A DNA stretch of 64,000 nucleotides from Datnioides undecimradiatus. Its lineage: Eukaryota > Chordata > Actinopteri > Lobotiformes > Datnioididae. The notes under the pieces were generated by a model. The model searched no databases, was not told the origin of the DNA, and was given only the letters and a program-made list of their open reading frames with translations. Below, piece by piece: positions 1 through 12,514 of this stretch (the stretch's first letter is position 1; the number at the start of each line of letters is the position of its first letter). The translations under genes and the position numbers were made by a program. The stretch spans positions 2,108,001-2,172,000 of the forward strand of contig WARS01000012.1 in NCBI GenBank assembly GCA_008933995.1. The letters run 5' to 3'.

Positions 1-2838
1 CTTTAGACCCTCAAGCAGGCCACATCGTAGCTTATCAACGTAGCAGCAGCACACCTCGGTGCCTCAGTGCAACGTGCTGAGGTGAGCTCGCTCGCATTGC
101 CACCAAATAACATTAACGGCAAACTTTACATTCCCCTCTTTTAGGTGGCTCTTCTCTTTGCAACTAACGAGAGCTCTCACACTCCCACTATTTTATCTGT
201 TTTCCTGTTTTAGTCACCCGTAGGATTACCGTGTTAAACCACCTCCCTTATACACCGCATCTGTCTTCATTTAGTAGAGATGTTTTCCCTTCCAACTCTG
301 ACATCCCTTGCTGTGTTAGGAGAGGTCGTATTTTTAACAAATGAACTGGGACATTGTGATCGGGTAAAAAAAATATTAATGCACATGGGGGAAAAGACTG
401 CAGGAGGATTAAACCAACCGTCTTCACACTGGTACAAATCATCAATACGAGCCCTTCTCTCTCTTTTGTTAACTTATTCCCCCCTTTGTCTCTGTCAGTC
501 CAGAACGTCTTCTTTCTTTGTGCTGCTGTCAGGATTTCTCCACTCACGCTGAATCTTTGCAACCCTCCTAACACCAAATACAATGCTCACCATTGGAGCC
601 AGCACTGTAATCATCAACAGGAATCGAACAGTAGAGTGAAACATCAGAAAAACCCCTATTACACCATGAATAAATAAAAACTAACAATGTGAAAGTACAG
701 GATGTTTTAGCCAGCGCAGCCATATGTTTGGCCCCAATCTCAATATATCCTTAATGAAATGATTAAACAATTGCAAAAATAATAATAAAAAAAAAACAGT
801 TTTAAGAGAGTGGAAAGTCCCTCACATTCATACCACATCACATTATGATCTGTGTGCTTACCCTTTTGAGTCACTGAACATCTGTTTCACCTTTTGCACC
901 ACCTATCTCTGTGTCATGGCACTGACCCGATCAGATCATTAACTCCTGCCATCCCTCACAAGTCAGACAGAGATCTGCGATAGTCTGTGTTTTCCACTTA
1001 TCTCACTCATCATCTGTAGAGCCCTGATCCCACTGAGGACTGAGGATTGAGACTCCCTGGGACCATGGCCCTTGTGATTTATGCCTCAGCTCAGAGGGGC
1101 AGTACTGTAAGGGGCTGAGCGTAGGGTAAAGGATAGGGTGGGCTTTCCAAGAGGCAATCTGTTTAATCCTGGACGGGTCCTGCTGAAGGCATGATGTATA
1201 AGCTTGCAGTCGGATCTCGCTCTCAGAGCAAATGTTGCCACTTAACAGCCAATGTACTTTCCAGAGGCGTTTATCAACCCCCGCTCTCCATACACTCCGG
1301 ATCACTAATGGACACCGTTAGATCAGATGGAAGAAATGAGTGAATAATTCAACAAGTAGTAGCTTCTAAAATACATAGCGGGCCACTTACCAATATCTAC
1401 ATTGCAAATGATCTTTTCAAAGAGGGTTAAGGTGAGCAATCTTTTATAGTCTGTGCAGTCATAATTCAAATACAGGCTACAATAGGAAGCCATTTTTCAC
1501 TTTTGCCCGGTTCGTCCAGGATTGTTCTTCGCCTCCTTTTCAGAATACAGCGTGATTAAAACACAGACTCAGGCATTTGAGTGACAAACACAAAGAGCCG
1601 CAGATGTAAAGGGGCTCAGTTAGTTTTTAATGCAGAAAACCTTGAGGAGGCTTACGGTGCTACGGAGTCTATAAAAAAAATGATTTCTTTAGTACTTCCA
1701 GGGTTGAGCAAGAAGGGAAGGTGCGACCAAAGCCGTCATTCAGTCAGACGGTTAATGGTTAAAACGCCAACCGCAAAGGTTCCTCAGAGCTGAAACAACA
1801 CAGCTTCACCATACAGACAGTCTGCAGGAAGTAAACGAAACTTATCCATGGCCACTTACTGGGTTGCTAGTGTTTTGTATTACAGGTATGTCATTTGTTC
1901 ACACGTGACCATGAACACTTATATACTATATATACACATAATGGGCAAATTAACCTTACCTGCATGTCTTTGTAACAACAACTTATGCACAGTGGCGCTT
2001 TTAGCATGCTAACATGTTCTTATGGCAATGAAACTGCAGATCAATCAGCACCACCAATAGATAAAGTAATGAAGAACGTTATTAGAAACAGCATAGAGAT
2101 GTACGGTTCAGCGATTCGCCTCCAATCAATTATCTATAGTGAATCAGGTTTAATAAGTTTGATCTGCTGAAAACCAAACGGGGTCAGAAATGGCTTAGAC
2201 ACTTTTTGTGCAAAACCTGCATGTGACATGAATTTCATCCATTATATTTGAAACATTCAAGCGCCGTTCTTTAACTTTCAAGAGCTTACATTTAATATAC
2301 TACTCAGCTACAGCATAAACCCCCAGTGAGACAACTTGAAGAAAGCTACTGGTTGCATGGCAACTAGCGGCACCTCGTGACTTTGAAGGGGTCGTTTTGG
2401 TCGTTTATGCTAGTTCTGTATTTCAGTGGACAATGCAGCAATTTAGTGTGGAGGTTAAAACCGACTCTTACTTTGTTGTACCTAAGGGGACGGATAAACT
2501 GATTTGCCTTATCTGCTAATAGGCGAGCTCAGTGCTAATGCAATTCAATGTTAAACAGCATTGTGAGGTCAAGCCTGTGTGGCGCTCAGTCATACGCTGG
2601 ACCCCTGAACTTTGAGAACGCCTGGTCTAAAGGTTAAAGTTCTGACCATGACCTGCAACCTCCTCCATCTGAATCTGGCTGAGGAACTTTTCTGCCCCTT
2701 CTCGACGCTCACCTTTGTGTTGAAATAGATTAAGATAGAGATACTTTCTTACAAGTCAAACTGTCTTTGTCTCTTTTCAAATCAAACTTAACTTGTAGCC
2801 AGTGATAAAATACAGAAAGTTTAACGATCCATCCTTAC
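1..2838 (-). other. adam12: adam12 intron 6 (partial), no other gene seen
   Basis: Sequence downstream, in gene direction, of the exon 6 donor. I looked for the next ADAM exon, which should carry the furin site and a KYVEL-like start of the metalloprotease domain, on the minus strand and did not find it, so it lies beyond the left edge. The open frames here are short and resemble nothing I know. No recognisable repeat was seen. Confidence 0.6.
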
Positions 2839-3025
2839 CCTTGTGCTGAAAGTCCTGAACGGACTGCTGTCTGTGTATCCAGTGGGATAGGATATGTTGA
2901 AATCATGGCCACAGGAGCCAGGAGCGAAACTGAGGTGTTCAGCTGTGTAGATCCAGTGAGTCCCATCGGAGTGATCTGCAGATGGTTCCAGTACAAACGA
3001 CTTGCCTTCAAGAGATATGAAACCC
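2839..3025 (-). CDS. adam12: adam12 exon 6: end of prodomain with cysteine switch
   Basis: This 187-nt exon encodes residues 153 (split codon) to 215. It reads on from exon 5 as GVKGFISLEGKSFVLEP and then AEHLSFAPGSCGHDFN. Cys191 in PGSCG is the expected cysteine switch, the prodomain thiol that coordinates the catalytic zinc and keeps the enzyme latent; the human ADAM12 counterpart is in RGSCGSHH. Asn196-Ile-Ser is a possible N-glycosylation site. The acceptor is TTCTACCCTCTGCAG and the donor AGG|GTAAGG, phase 0. The IYTAEHL stretch before the switch looks more like ADAM19 (IYRSEHL) than mammalian ADAM12, the main caution about the paralogue name. The exon ends at TFSTR, just before where the furin cleavage site should begin. 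Confidence 0.88.
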
Positions 3026-4315
3026 CTGCAGAGGGTAGAAGGATCCTATTAAAGTGGAATTTTAGTGGAAATGTACTAAAACATATCAGATATGCAGCAA
3101 ATAAAAAGGACACATAGTCAGTCTTGATTTGGCTGAAATAAAAACCATCCTGAGTTATGTGTGACTTCCTCACATAACCTGAAAAGAGGATAGATGTTTA
3201 GTGATTCTTCAACCAGTATTGTGAAGTGTAATAATAGAAGCCACTATTTGAAACAGCACAAGTCGATTTTCTACTGTAAGTACTTCGTTTTTCCATTGAT
3301 GCGGCCTTTGTTTCCTCTTTCTAAACTTTTCTCATGTCTTAACTGTTGCCTCTGTGATTTGAAGTGACATCCTCTCACAGTAAGTTTGGATAAACTGTGA
3401 GATTCTCACAAACTTTGCACAATATTCACAGGCCACATGAAATCATATTAAACCCACCCCCGCGCCCCCCCCCACACACACCTCCAACAGCCTGAGCGCT
3501 GCCAACCCAAACCCAGAACAATTTGCCTCGGTGAGCCAAGCAATGTGTAGCTCTCTGTCAAGAAAGTTCCATGCATCTGTCGCTGTGCAGACAGGTTGCA
3601 GAAAAACTGAAATAAATAAATAAATAATAGGTCAACAGCGAGGGCTTCACAATCAGGCAAATCACTCGGCACAGGGTGTAGACATTTGGCTGGATTGTGA
3701 AAACATTCCTGATGGTTTCCAATGATATTACTGCAATCATTACTCCTGTTTGACATCTGCAAACAGAGTGTTTCCAGCGCTGAAACTCCTCACTTGTCTA
3801 AAGGCTTGCAATATGTCACGTTTACAGCTTTTCTGCCGTATATGCAGGGTGTTATCGCCGCGAAGTAATGTTGCAAAATTGATTATTTACTCTCTTGACT
3901 TGTCATTCCACAGAGTGGAGACTTATGACTGGGTCTCAAGTCAGATATAATTCCTGTTTATTGGAACCTGTATATAAATTTTGTTTTATTGGCCATTTTA
4001 ATGTTTTTAATAATGTCGTGCTCACTTATTTGCTAAATATTTGATGTGTGAGACGTTTTATACCCCATCAGAGCCCATTAAATGTTTAACTGGTGATTCC
4101 AAAGTACCACGCCTCTTGCTCAATGTCACCTGATGGATTCGTGATTAGACTTTGGCTGCTCTTGAATGACACAAGACTTTATTTGACCTACACTTACCCC
4201 TAAAGACTTGACAAACCTCTGGTATGGTTCAGCTCTACTAATATTAATTTTTAAGTATTAAATCTGTGCTATTGTCTTGACAAAAACAGGAAAAAGTAGT
4301 GTCCGACACACTTAC
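3026..4315 (-). other. adam12: adam12 intron 5
   Basis: Short intron of 1.29 kb with nothing gene-like in either strand. It holds a C-rich stretch followed by CACACA near 3457-3481 and a small AAAT tandem repeat near 3610-3627. Both are simple sequence. Confidence 0.6.
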
Positions 4316-4392
4316 TTAACGCCAGCGCAGGTACTAAGGCTGACGTCCGAGTTAACGCGACCCTCCACCTCGCCGTGGTAATAGCAGTTTGC
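4316..4392 (-). CDS. adam12: adam12 exon 5: prodomain
   Basis: This 77-nt exon starts in phase 0 and ends two bases into a codon. It encodes ANCYYHGEVEG followed by SDVSLSTCAGV, residues 128-152. This is the diagnostic ADAM prodomain block, human ADAM12 HCYYHGHVRGYSDSAVSLSTCSG, with its two conserved cysteines. The acceptor TTTGTGCTCCCTCAG is strong and the donor is AA|GTAAGT. Against the mammalian protein as I remember it, about three residues are missing just before CYYHG, at the exon 4/5 junction. Confidence 0.9.
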
Positions 4393-7300
4393 CTGAGGGA
4401 GCACAAACAAAAAGATTTTAGCGTTTAATATTCAAAACAGGAAGAGAACGGGAGCATTGTGAAACAAAACATGTCTTTAGGTTTAAGCACAGTTCAACAA
4501 AAACATAACCCAGCTGATAACTGTGAACCATGAGCAAATTAACTGCGGGAGAATAGGCTTTTTGATGGGGTTAGCAGGAGCCGCTCTCACTCATCACCAC
4601 AATCTGCGCGGAGGTTCACATTTCCCTGCTGCTTGCTGCTGCGTTCCCAGGTACCCACTTTCATGGACCACCTGTCAAGCTGCAGCGGGGAGTAAAGAAA
4701 GTGAATTAAGCCCATGTTTATTGAACCAGGCCTGGCAGCGAGAGGGTGGGGAGGAAATGTCTGGCTTAGAGTGAAAACAGGCCCTCTGCTACAGTTAGAC
4801 AGCCTCACTCAGGTGAGGTCTGACCAACGGCCCTCCTGCCACCCAGTTCTGGAAAACAAGGAAATGTGAGTTTTTCTAATTATAGAGCGCAGGCAGTAAA
4901 TTTCAACGTGCGACTTCCTTCAAGGTGGCTAACCTCTGACTGGCTGCTGATTTTGCATGTTCAGTGTCCGAATTGGTTTCTGGTGTTAAAAGGGATCCTT
5001 GCTTAATCTTGCATCACAGTACTTCCTCATAGCGGTTCTGGAATAAATCAGCTTATCCAAATGATGGTTTCTTACAAGAGCTAGTTAAAACAGCATTGAT
5101 AAATAGTAGAGCATCTCAATTATACAAGGTTCAAAAGCATTTTCTTAAATCTGAATCTAGTATTGAATTCATCAAATAAATTTAGATGTAACTTTCAGTA
5201 ATTTAGAGTTACAAGTTACAAATAAGTTAACACTTAAAGTTGCAATAACTCATATCTTTATATTAACTGTGGAAACGTGTAATGTAAAATGAGGTTGTGA
5301 TGATGTTGGACACACATCATTACATGCATCTAGCTGTATAAATGATTAATTACCTGAACATCTTTGCTATTTGCTAATGAGAGGGTACATAAAGGGGATT
5401 CGATGTTTATGCATTCAAGAATTTCACCAATATGCAACCAGATCCAAAACTATGTCAAAAAATATGATTTAAATCTACTAATTTGTAAAAAAGTTCATTA
5501 TGAAAGCAGACTGGGCTGGAAGAAATGTTACCAGTAAACATAAACTCCAGTGCATTTGCTTCTTCCAAAACACATCCCTAGCATATACACTTGATTCCGT
5601 TTGGAGACAGAGTTGAAAAAATGGATTTGGTTATTGGGCGCCAACTTCGGCGCCCAATAACCAATCTTTGACGGACATTCAGGAAGTGGACGCAGAGTCT
5701 TGAAAGCCTTCGCCTGTTCCATATCTCCGCTGAAAGAGAACGATCCATTATAGCGAGGTAAAAAGGTGCAAAGAAAGAACAGCCCATTACATGAAATATG
5801 AAATTTTAGTGTTATGGGGAGGAGCAGGGCTGGATTTAGTGCACCGAGTTAATGCTACCACCTCATGTTTCTTTGATGAGATCATGACTGTGATGCATCG
5901 ATATAGGGATATGAATAGACTTTTTGTTTCTAAGGTTTCTGCAGAAAGAAATGAGGAAGGAAAGTGCTTACGCCTTCATATCTGGAATAAGAGAGATTAA
6001 TAACTAATACCCAGATTATTGTGGGAGGAGACCTGGGGTGTGAACATTACATTGTTCATCAAAATTATGCATTTATTATTCCAAGTTAACTCTTTAATAA
6101 CCATGATAGTGATTCATATTCCCAATAGATGGCTTTTGTTACAGCACATGGCACTCATTTATTGTACTGCGCATTGCCTTAGACTTGGTGAGAAGGGGAG
6201 AGGATGTAAAACAGACAGAGGGATCCAAGGGAGGGCTGACTAACACTGAAGTCACTCCCAGCAGTACCTTGCCTTTGACACACAACTGAACCCTCTAGAT
6301 CCCTTGCCCAGATCACTATATCAGTCTCCTCCCTGCCGGCAGGACAAATAAATTAACTACAGATCAGTCTCGAAAGATCCCGTCGTTTCCAGTAAAAAGA
6401 CCCTCCCATGAAGGGCCGGCTGCGGTCATGAGACAGGAATGAGAGGAGGGTTGGAGGTTGAAACATGTCCATTAGTTCCCAAACTGGTGAGCAGGTAAAA
6501 TACAGGTTACTGGAAGTGACCCTTTGTTCAATGCATTCAATCTATAATCCACCCATCCATCCAGTGCGCAGTTTATTAGTCGATTGATCAGCTGGGTGCT
6601 TGGCAGAAAAACACTAGGCAGTCATTTGATGCAAACACGAGGTAAAAGTGGCAGCGCTGTCCTTAAATAATTAATCAAGCAATCTAGATAATGAAAACAA
6701 CTGTATTTCGCAGCTCCTTACCCATTTTTTCATTAATGTAACCATCCATTCATTCCATGTGCAAGGTCTCTAAGCTGAGGGCTGTCTGTGTCTCAGACCC
6801 TGAGCTGACCCGCGTCAGCTCTCTCATTGTCTTTGTGCTTGGGAATGGCAGCAATTTTGATGAGCTGGCCGAGCTCAGCCAGCGATGGTCCAGCTCTGGT
6901 CTCACAGCAGTCTCCGGTGGAAAATACTGTTCATTTAACTGTGTGGGTTGGCTATTATTGAATTATATTAATCTCCTCTTTTGTGGATTTCAGCATAAGT
7001 AGGCCAGGCGTTTTGTACACAGACCTCACAGGATGTCTATTATTATGCTTTGTGGGTATCTGAACAAAAATTAGATGTTTAATTGCTTTCCAAACTGCAG
7101 ATGATCAAATCGCTGAAATCATGCAAGCAGGTGGAAGCTTTGAGGCAGAGAAACTGTTCCACGCGGTCCGGCCACATCATACTCATTCGTTACAGCACAT
7201 GTAATTTCCTAATGCTCTTGCCATTTCAGAACCTCGAAATAAATATCCTTCAACGGGGATATTTATGGATCCATGGAAGATGTGTTCAAAGACCCATTGT

Positions 7301-8638
7301 ATTTGAAAGCAGGACATAATTTGCTTGGGAAAAACCCCGCTGAGCTTCAAGACGATGAGAAGTATTTACTGCAACACTGAAGCAAATCACAAGAAACTGG
7401 AGGAAAACTTTGGATGGCTGGGACAGGAAGTGACATTTATAAGGTGGGTAACTCAGAAACTGTACAAGAAAATGAAGATATGACCTGTAGTCAAACACCA
7501 AGAACATCTCCACAGAACAGCCGTGCTTGCGATGATTGTTTTTGCTGCCATTATCTCGAGATTGCAAGCTAATTATTTAATTGTGAGCTTTGTTATCTCT
7601 AAATACAGATACAATCAACCTTCTCGCGTGAGAAAACAAAAGGTCTTATTAAAAAACAATGTTTATCAAAGATCATGAGTGCCATGAGCGTCATGCACAG
7701 ATGGCGCTGTGACAGCTGATTACTGATCATACTTTGATTATAGAATTCAAAACACAGAAATGTCAGTTCTTTTCCATCTGCTCTATGCCATGAATCCTTT
7801 TTATTAATTAGCCAAGGTGTCAATACCCTCACAGGAAATCAAACCTCCTTACAACAAACTCCTAGAGTTCATAAAATGTTCATATGGTTTGGTTTGAAAG
7901 TTCCACACACACCCCACAAAACACTGTGTGTGTGTGTCTTGGTTCACAATTAGGAATCTCAGAGCTTGTTTTCTGAGAAATCTTCCTATTGTTTGCTGGA
8001 TATAACGAGATTAATTCAAGAAAACAAGCTTTCTTATCACTTCTTAAAGACATTACTAATAAAAATTCAAGCACTGTTGTTCTGGGCTTCAGTACTTAAC
8101 GGATGCATTTCAGATAAAACTGAGTCAAACAAGTACAAGTTTCATAAATGGAGTAGTTACTGGGTATTTCACAGTGTGATTCCTAAAGTGCACCAACGTG
8201 GTTCACAAATTCAATGTTCTCTTGCAGGCTTGTGAAACAAATCATTTTTGGGGGATGGTTTGAAGTTTATCCATTATAAAAGACTTGAGCTGTTCCCTAA
8301 AACTGAGTCTGTTCTCTGACCTCTGTCCGCCTTTTATTTCATCAAATATGAATGTTGCTGGCAGGAGGATGAAAATGGGCCCGCACACCTACACAGGCTG
8401 CTTTATGCGCGAGACTACCCAATTCCAGGCGGTGTAAAAGTGGGTCTACCTGCAACATCAGACTTCCTCACTGACCCTAATAGCAGCACAATGAAGCAGA
8501 ACCCAACAAGAAGAAGGGCTCCACAAAAGGCCAGCAGTGTTGAGAGCTGCTGGGTGGGTGATGCGGATTATGCATTTATTTTCTCAGCCGTAATCCAAAA
8601 AAAAAAGAAAAGAAAAGAAAAGGTATTTTAAGACATAC
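4393..8638 (-). other. adam12: adam12 intron 4
   Basis: A 4.2-kb intron. It holds a perfect 16-bp inverted repeat (listed separately), a short TG repeat at about 7925-7937 and otherwise unremarkable AT-rich sequence. Open frames such as 5791-6000 and 6757-7002 show no domain, no splice context in frame with adam12 and no similarity I recognise. Confidence 0.6.
5627..5664. repeat. Perfect 16-bp inverted repeat (hairpin)
   Basis: The arms at 5627-5642 and 5649-5664 are exact reverse complements (TTGGTTATTGGGCGCC and its complement), separated by the 6-base loop AACTTC. The base of the stem is AT-rich and its top is GC-rich, so it would fold stably in RNA or DNA. It lies inside adam12 intron 4 and is not part of an element I can name. 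Confidence 0.85.
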
Positions 8639-8717
8639 CATGAAGTTGTGAGAGCCTGTGACCACACTGCCATCCTCCAGGTAATGGGTTTCTGTGTAGT
8701 TACTCGCAAACAGCCCC
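8639..8717 (-). CDS. adam12: adam12 exon 4: prodomain
   Basis: This 79-nt exon completes a Glu codon with exon 3 and then encodes GLFASNYTETHYLEDG and onward to NFM, residues 102-127. The human counterpart is GLIASSFTETHYLQDG. ETHY is a signature of the ADAM8/12/19 prodomain. Asn107-Tyr-Thr is a possible glycosylation site. The acceptor is TTTCTAG and the donor ATG|GTATGT, phase 0. It is isolated between introns of 23.8 kb and 4.2 kb. Confidence 0.9.
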
Positions 8718-11700
8718 CTAGAAAGGATAAACAAGAACAACAAGTGAACCTAGAGGGCTTTATCCTAAACAAAAAAAAAAAAAAATCAATCACAATACCT
8801 TAGCCATCCCACCACTGCCAGAAAATAAACAGTCTGATGTGATTTATCACTTAACCCTGCTTTAGGAGAGCATACATTGAATGGAAAAGCTGAAAGAAAA
8901 ATGCATTTTCAAATCTGTGACGTTTTCTATTAAACCAATTTCACACCACACGCATGCACCATGAAGAAACATTCAATATCAATCCATAGCTCATTCCATG
9001 AGATACGGCAGAACAGTAATTAGCTGACACATTGCAAACAATCGCAAGTAATGAGCAGATGGACCTGCACGGTGTGCTAAAAATGGGAATGGGGAGATTA
9101 TGTTTTCAGTAAAGGAGAGGAGAAATCATTTTTAGTTACAGACAGGAATCAATAACGCTATAAAGTGACTCTCTGAGGTTACCAAGTGATCCATTTACAG
9201 TTTATATCTAGAAAGCATGATAAATCAACACAGTAAATCTTTGCTGCAGGGAAACAGAGGGAATCTGCCCTGCTCTGTCTTCCTCTCTTGGTCTACCTAC
9301 ACAAGACCTGATGAAAGAGCAGTTTGAATTCAAGGGTCACTACCATATAGGACAAGACATAGTGGTTGGTGAAGTGCTTGTGTGCCCACTAATTGCAACC
9401 AAGTACTCACTTATCTCCAAAACTTTTTGACTTTCACAATTTGCAGTTTCCTCCGGGCAGCCATTGCCTTTACTGTAGGCTTAGTCAACATGATATAAGT
9501 GGTTATTTTTATAGTAGCATGTTTGTTGCTGCACCAACAGTTAACGGTACGAAGCCATCAACAATGTGCAACTGTGTAAATACACACAGTATGAAAACAA
9601 ATTAGCTAATTTTTAAAAAAAAAAAAGACCCAAGGTCCCACTTACTTGTTGTTTACAGAACTTTAAAACACATCTCAGAGTCTTCTAAAGATGTCATGGA
9701 GATGGTTTAGTTGTTTTGACGTGACCGGAGACAAGTACAATAGACCTCGTGGTATTTGTCATGTTGCTCTTTCCATGGGCCAAAACCTTCTGGCTCCTCC
9801 AGGGCTTTGTCCCCAGAGCAAATACATATCAGTCAAATTCACAAAAGACTGATACATCTTCTAGTTTCTTATCATAAAGGGACTGCATTTATATAGTGAT
9901 TTTTAAATAGATAGTTTGAAGTGTCCTTCTGAAGGAGAAAGTTCTTCTCCATAGTCTGTGCCTGCATAACATGGGCAAGCAAGGCCTTCAGCATTGGAAA
10001 AAACAAAACACTGGATTTACAGTTATTTTTGCCTGGGCAGACAAAAAACATTTTGCTCTTCGTTCAAATACCATGCAGTGTGCGACCCGAACACGAGGAG
10101 CCAAGTACCAAACTAACAACCTTCAATCTAAAGGACTACCTGCCCTAAGCAACAATCAACCATGTTCCACCATGTTTTGGAGAGGCAAAGAGAGTTTACA
10201 CTGACCGTGCAGATTATGCCACAAGACTGAGAGGTTTCTCCAGACGCTTGAAGCCTCTCATTTGTGCCGTGGCTCTGGGTCACCATTGAATTCCAATGCA
10301 GCTGTTTCAAATCCAAGAGCAGGAAGAAGAAAGCAGCAAATACAAACCTTTTAGAGCCTCCTATGGATCTTTCAGCCTTGTTGGGAGGCAAGTATTTGAC
10401 ACTGAACAGAGAGATGTCGGGATGTGTACACCACACAACTGCAGATATGCGCATTCCTTTGCGTTTTTTTGTCAATAGAATAACTAATTGTTACCATCAC
10501 GGCCCGACTACAACCGTGGCAACCCTTCTCGTTACATACAGGGCTCATTTAGCACTGCTCCTTTCTCTGGGGAGGAATACCCAGCAGGGGGCAAGAGGAT
10601 CAACGGTAGGGATAGGTCAACAAATGAGCTGAGCTGATCCAAAAAAAATATGCGGACCGCCTCCTGGGTTGATTATTACAGCATGAGCATGTGTATTTGT
10701 GTTTATGATTTGTGCAAGCGAAGATAACATGGTCCGTGCCTTTATACGGCCATGTGTTGTACATATATGCAAGTGCATATACAGTACTGACTACAGGACA
10801 CCAGCAGATGGGTTGGCTGGTGCTAATCCACAGCAGAGGAACAAACCTCAGCAGGCAGCTGGATTCTCTTACTGACCTCACCGCTGACAACCCAGCTGGG
10901 AGTGTCAGATGTAACAACCCAGGGAGGGGGGTTATTTTGTTTGGGAGCTGTCAGCATGAGACACAATGCTTCCCCGCCCTCGACTCCTCTGCGGAGCCAA
11001 AGAGCTGGTAATAATCATTGGATCAAAGCGAGGCCAAAGAGTAGAGAGAGCCAAATAAAATGATGTGTTTCTTCAGTCTTAATTAGGTCTGTGCTCTCGG
11101 TCAGACACACAACCTCAACATCTGCCCACAACAGACAATCCAGTGTGGTGAGTGCCTGTGTGTGTGCAGTATGTGTCTGTGTACGGGTATAAAAGAACAT
11201 GTTGCAGACTGCCATGTGTCATCCATATGTTACATTTTTATTGTGACTTTCAATGAATGGGGTATAGCGTCCTGCTCAGGGACCCTGAGACAGTACGCAG
11301 ACTTGTTGCAGGAATCAAACCAATGGAGTTTAGGTCGCTGCAGGGTATCTGATCAAGGGTATTAGCTAATGTCACCACTCTGTTTTGCAGGAAAAGCCCT
11401 TATACTCTTTTCAATCTCTCGGTTGTGCTTCCTTAAATGCACGACGTAATATTCAAAACAGACCCTGCCCACAGCTGCATGTAGACATACAATAGATTTG
11501 CAAGTCTTACATCTCTGTCCGAGCATTAGCACAGAAGTTTAGTTCAAATCCATGATGGTGTACCCATAAAGTGGACAATGTGAAAGCCTTTTGGAAAGCC
11601 AGGTTAAAACCAGGGTGCTGTATCTTAGATCACCTAAATGTCCCTGGCCTTTCAGTACTGCACATCTATGTGCATATCATAATCTCATCATTGGCAGACA

Positions 11701-12496
11701 GTGTTATCAACGATACATGAAGAGAACTTATAGTCTGAGGAAAGTATAATGCAAATGGACCATCTATCAGAGCAACAGTGAAGTGTAAAACCAGAACTTG
11801 AGCTAAAACTCAGGTTTAAACTTAAATGAACAAAACCAGTGTGCAAAAATACAATATACAATAAAATAATAGATAAATACTACTGGCTATCTAATATTGG
11901 AAGATATTCACTTGTTTAGTCTGACAAATCTGACACTGCTGATATATCATATGCTAAATCTAAATATTTTAGACAAAATGAGGATTATGGATTTTGGGGT
12001 TCATTCCTGTGTTCCCATGGGTTAGTGTTGGGGATTTGACTGAACACAATAGGACGGTTAATGTGTAATAACACAATACATGGGGACCACAGGACCCTGA
12101 AAACACAAATTGTACAGCATCATTTAGACTGAAAGTTCATTAGGAGGGAATCTTTTAATGGATAGTGTGGGGAGAAGGGATGGTTAAAGCAAGTAAAGCA
12201 AGTGTCCCCTTGCTCCAATTGGCTTAAGAAATGGCGACTCTATCCCTTCATGGACCACAGCATGATAAATTACTCAGTAAGACAGGCAATCTGCTCTACT
12301 TACAAGAAAACATACATAAGAACTGTGTTCAGGACAGTGCAGGAGTGCCGTTTGCATCAGTAACTCGATTAAGTACAGAAACACAGACAATTACAGGGAA
12401 CCTTCCAATGCACGTCACCCATCTGACAACACTTGCGGTTTCGTCTCATCCCAGCCAAGCAACAAACCACCAACCAACTACATCATGTGTCTAATT

Positions 12497-12514
12497 CCCC
12501 CCCCCCCCCCCCCC
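12497..12514. repeat. Poly-C run, 18 bases
   Basis: Uninterrupted C tract within intron 3, which is poly-G on the transcript strand. Simple sequence prone to length change and assembly error. Confidence 0.95.
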
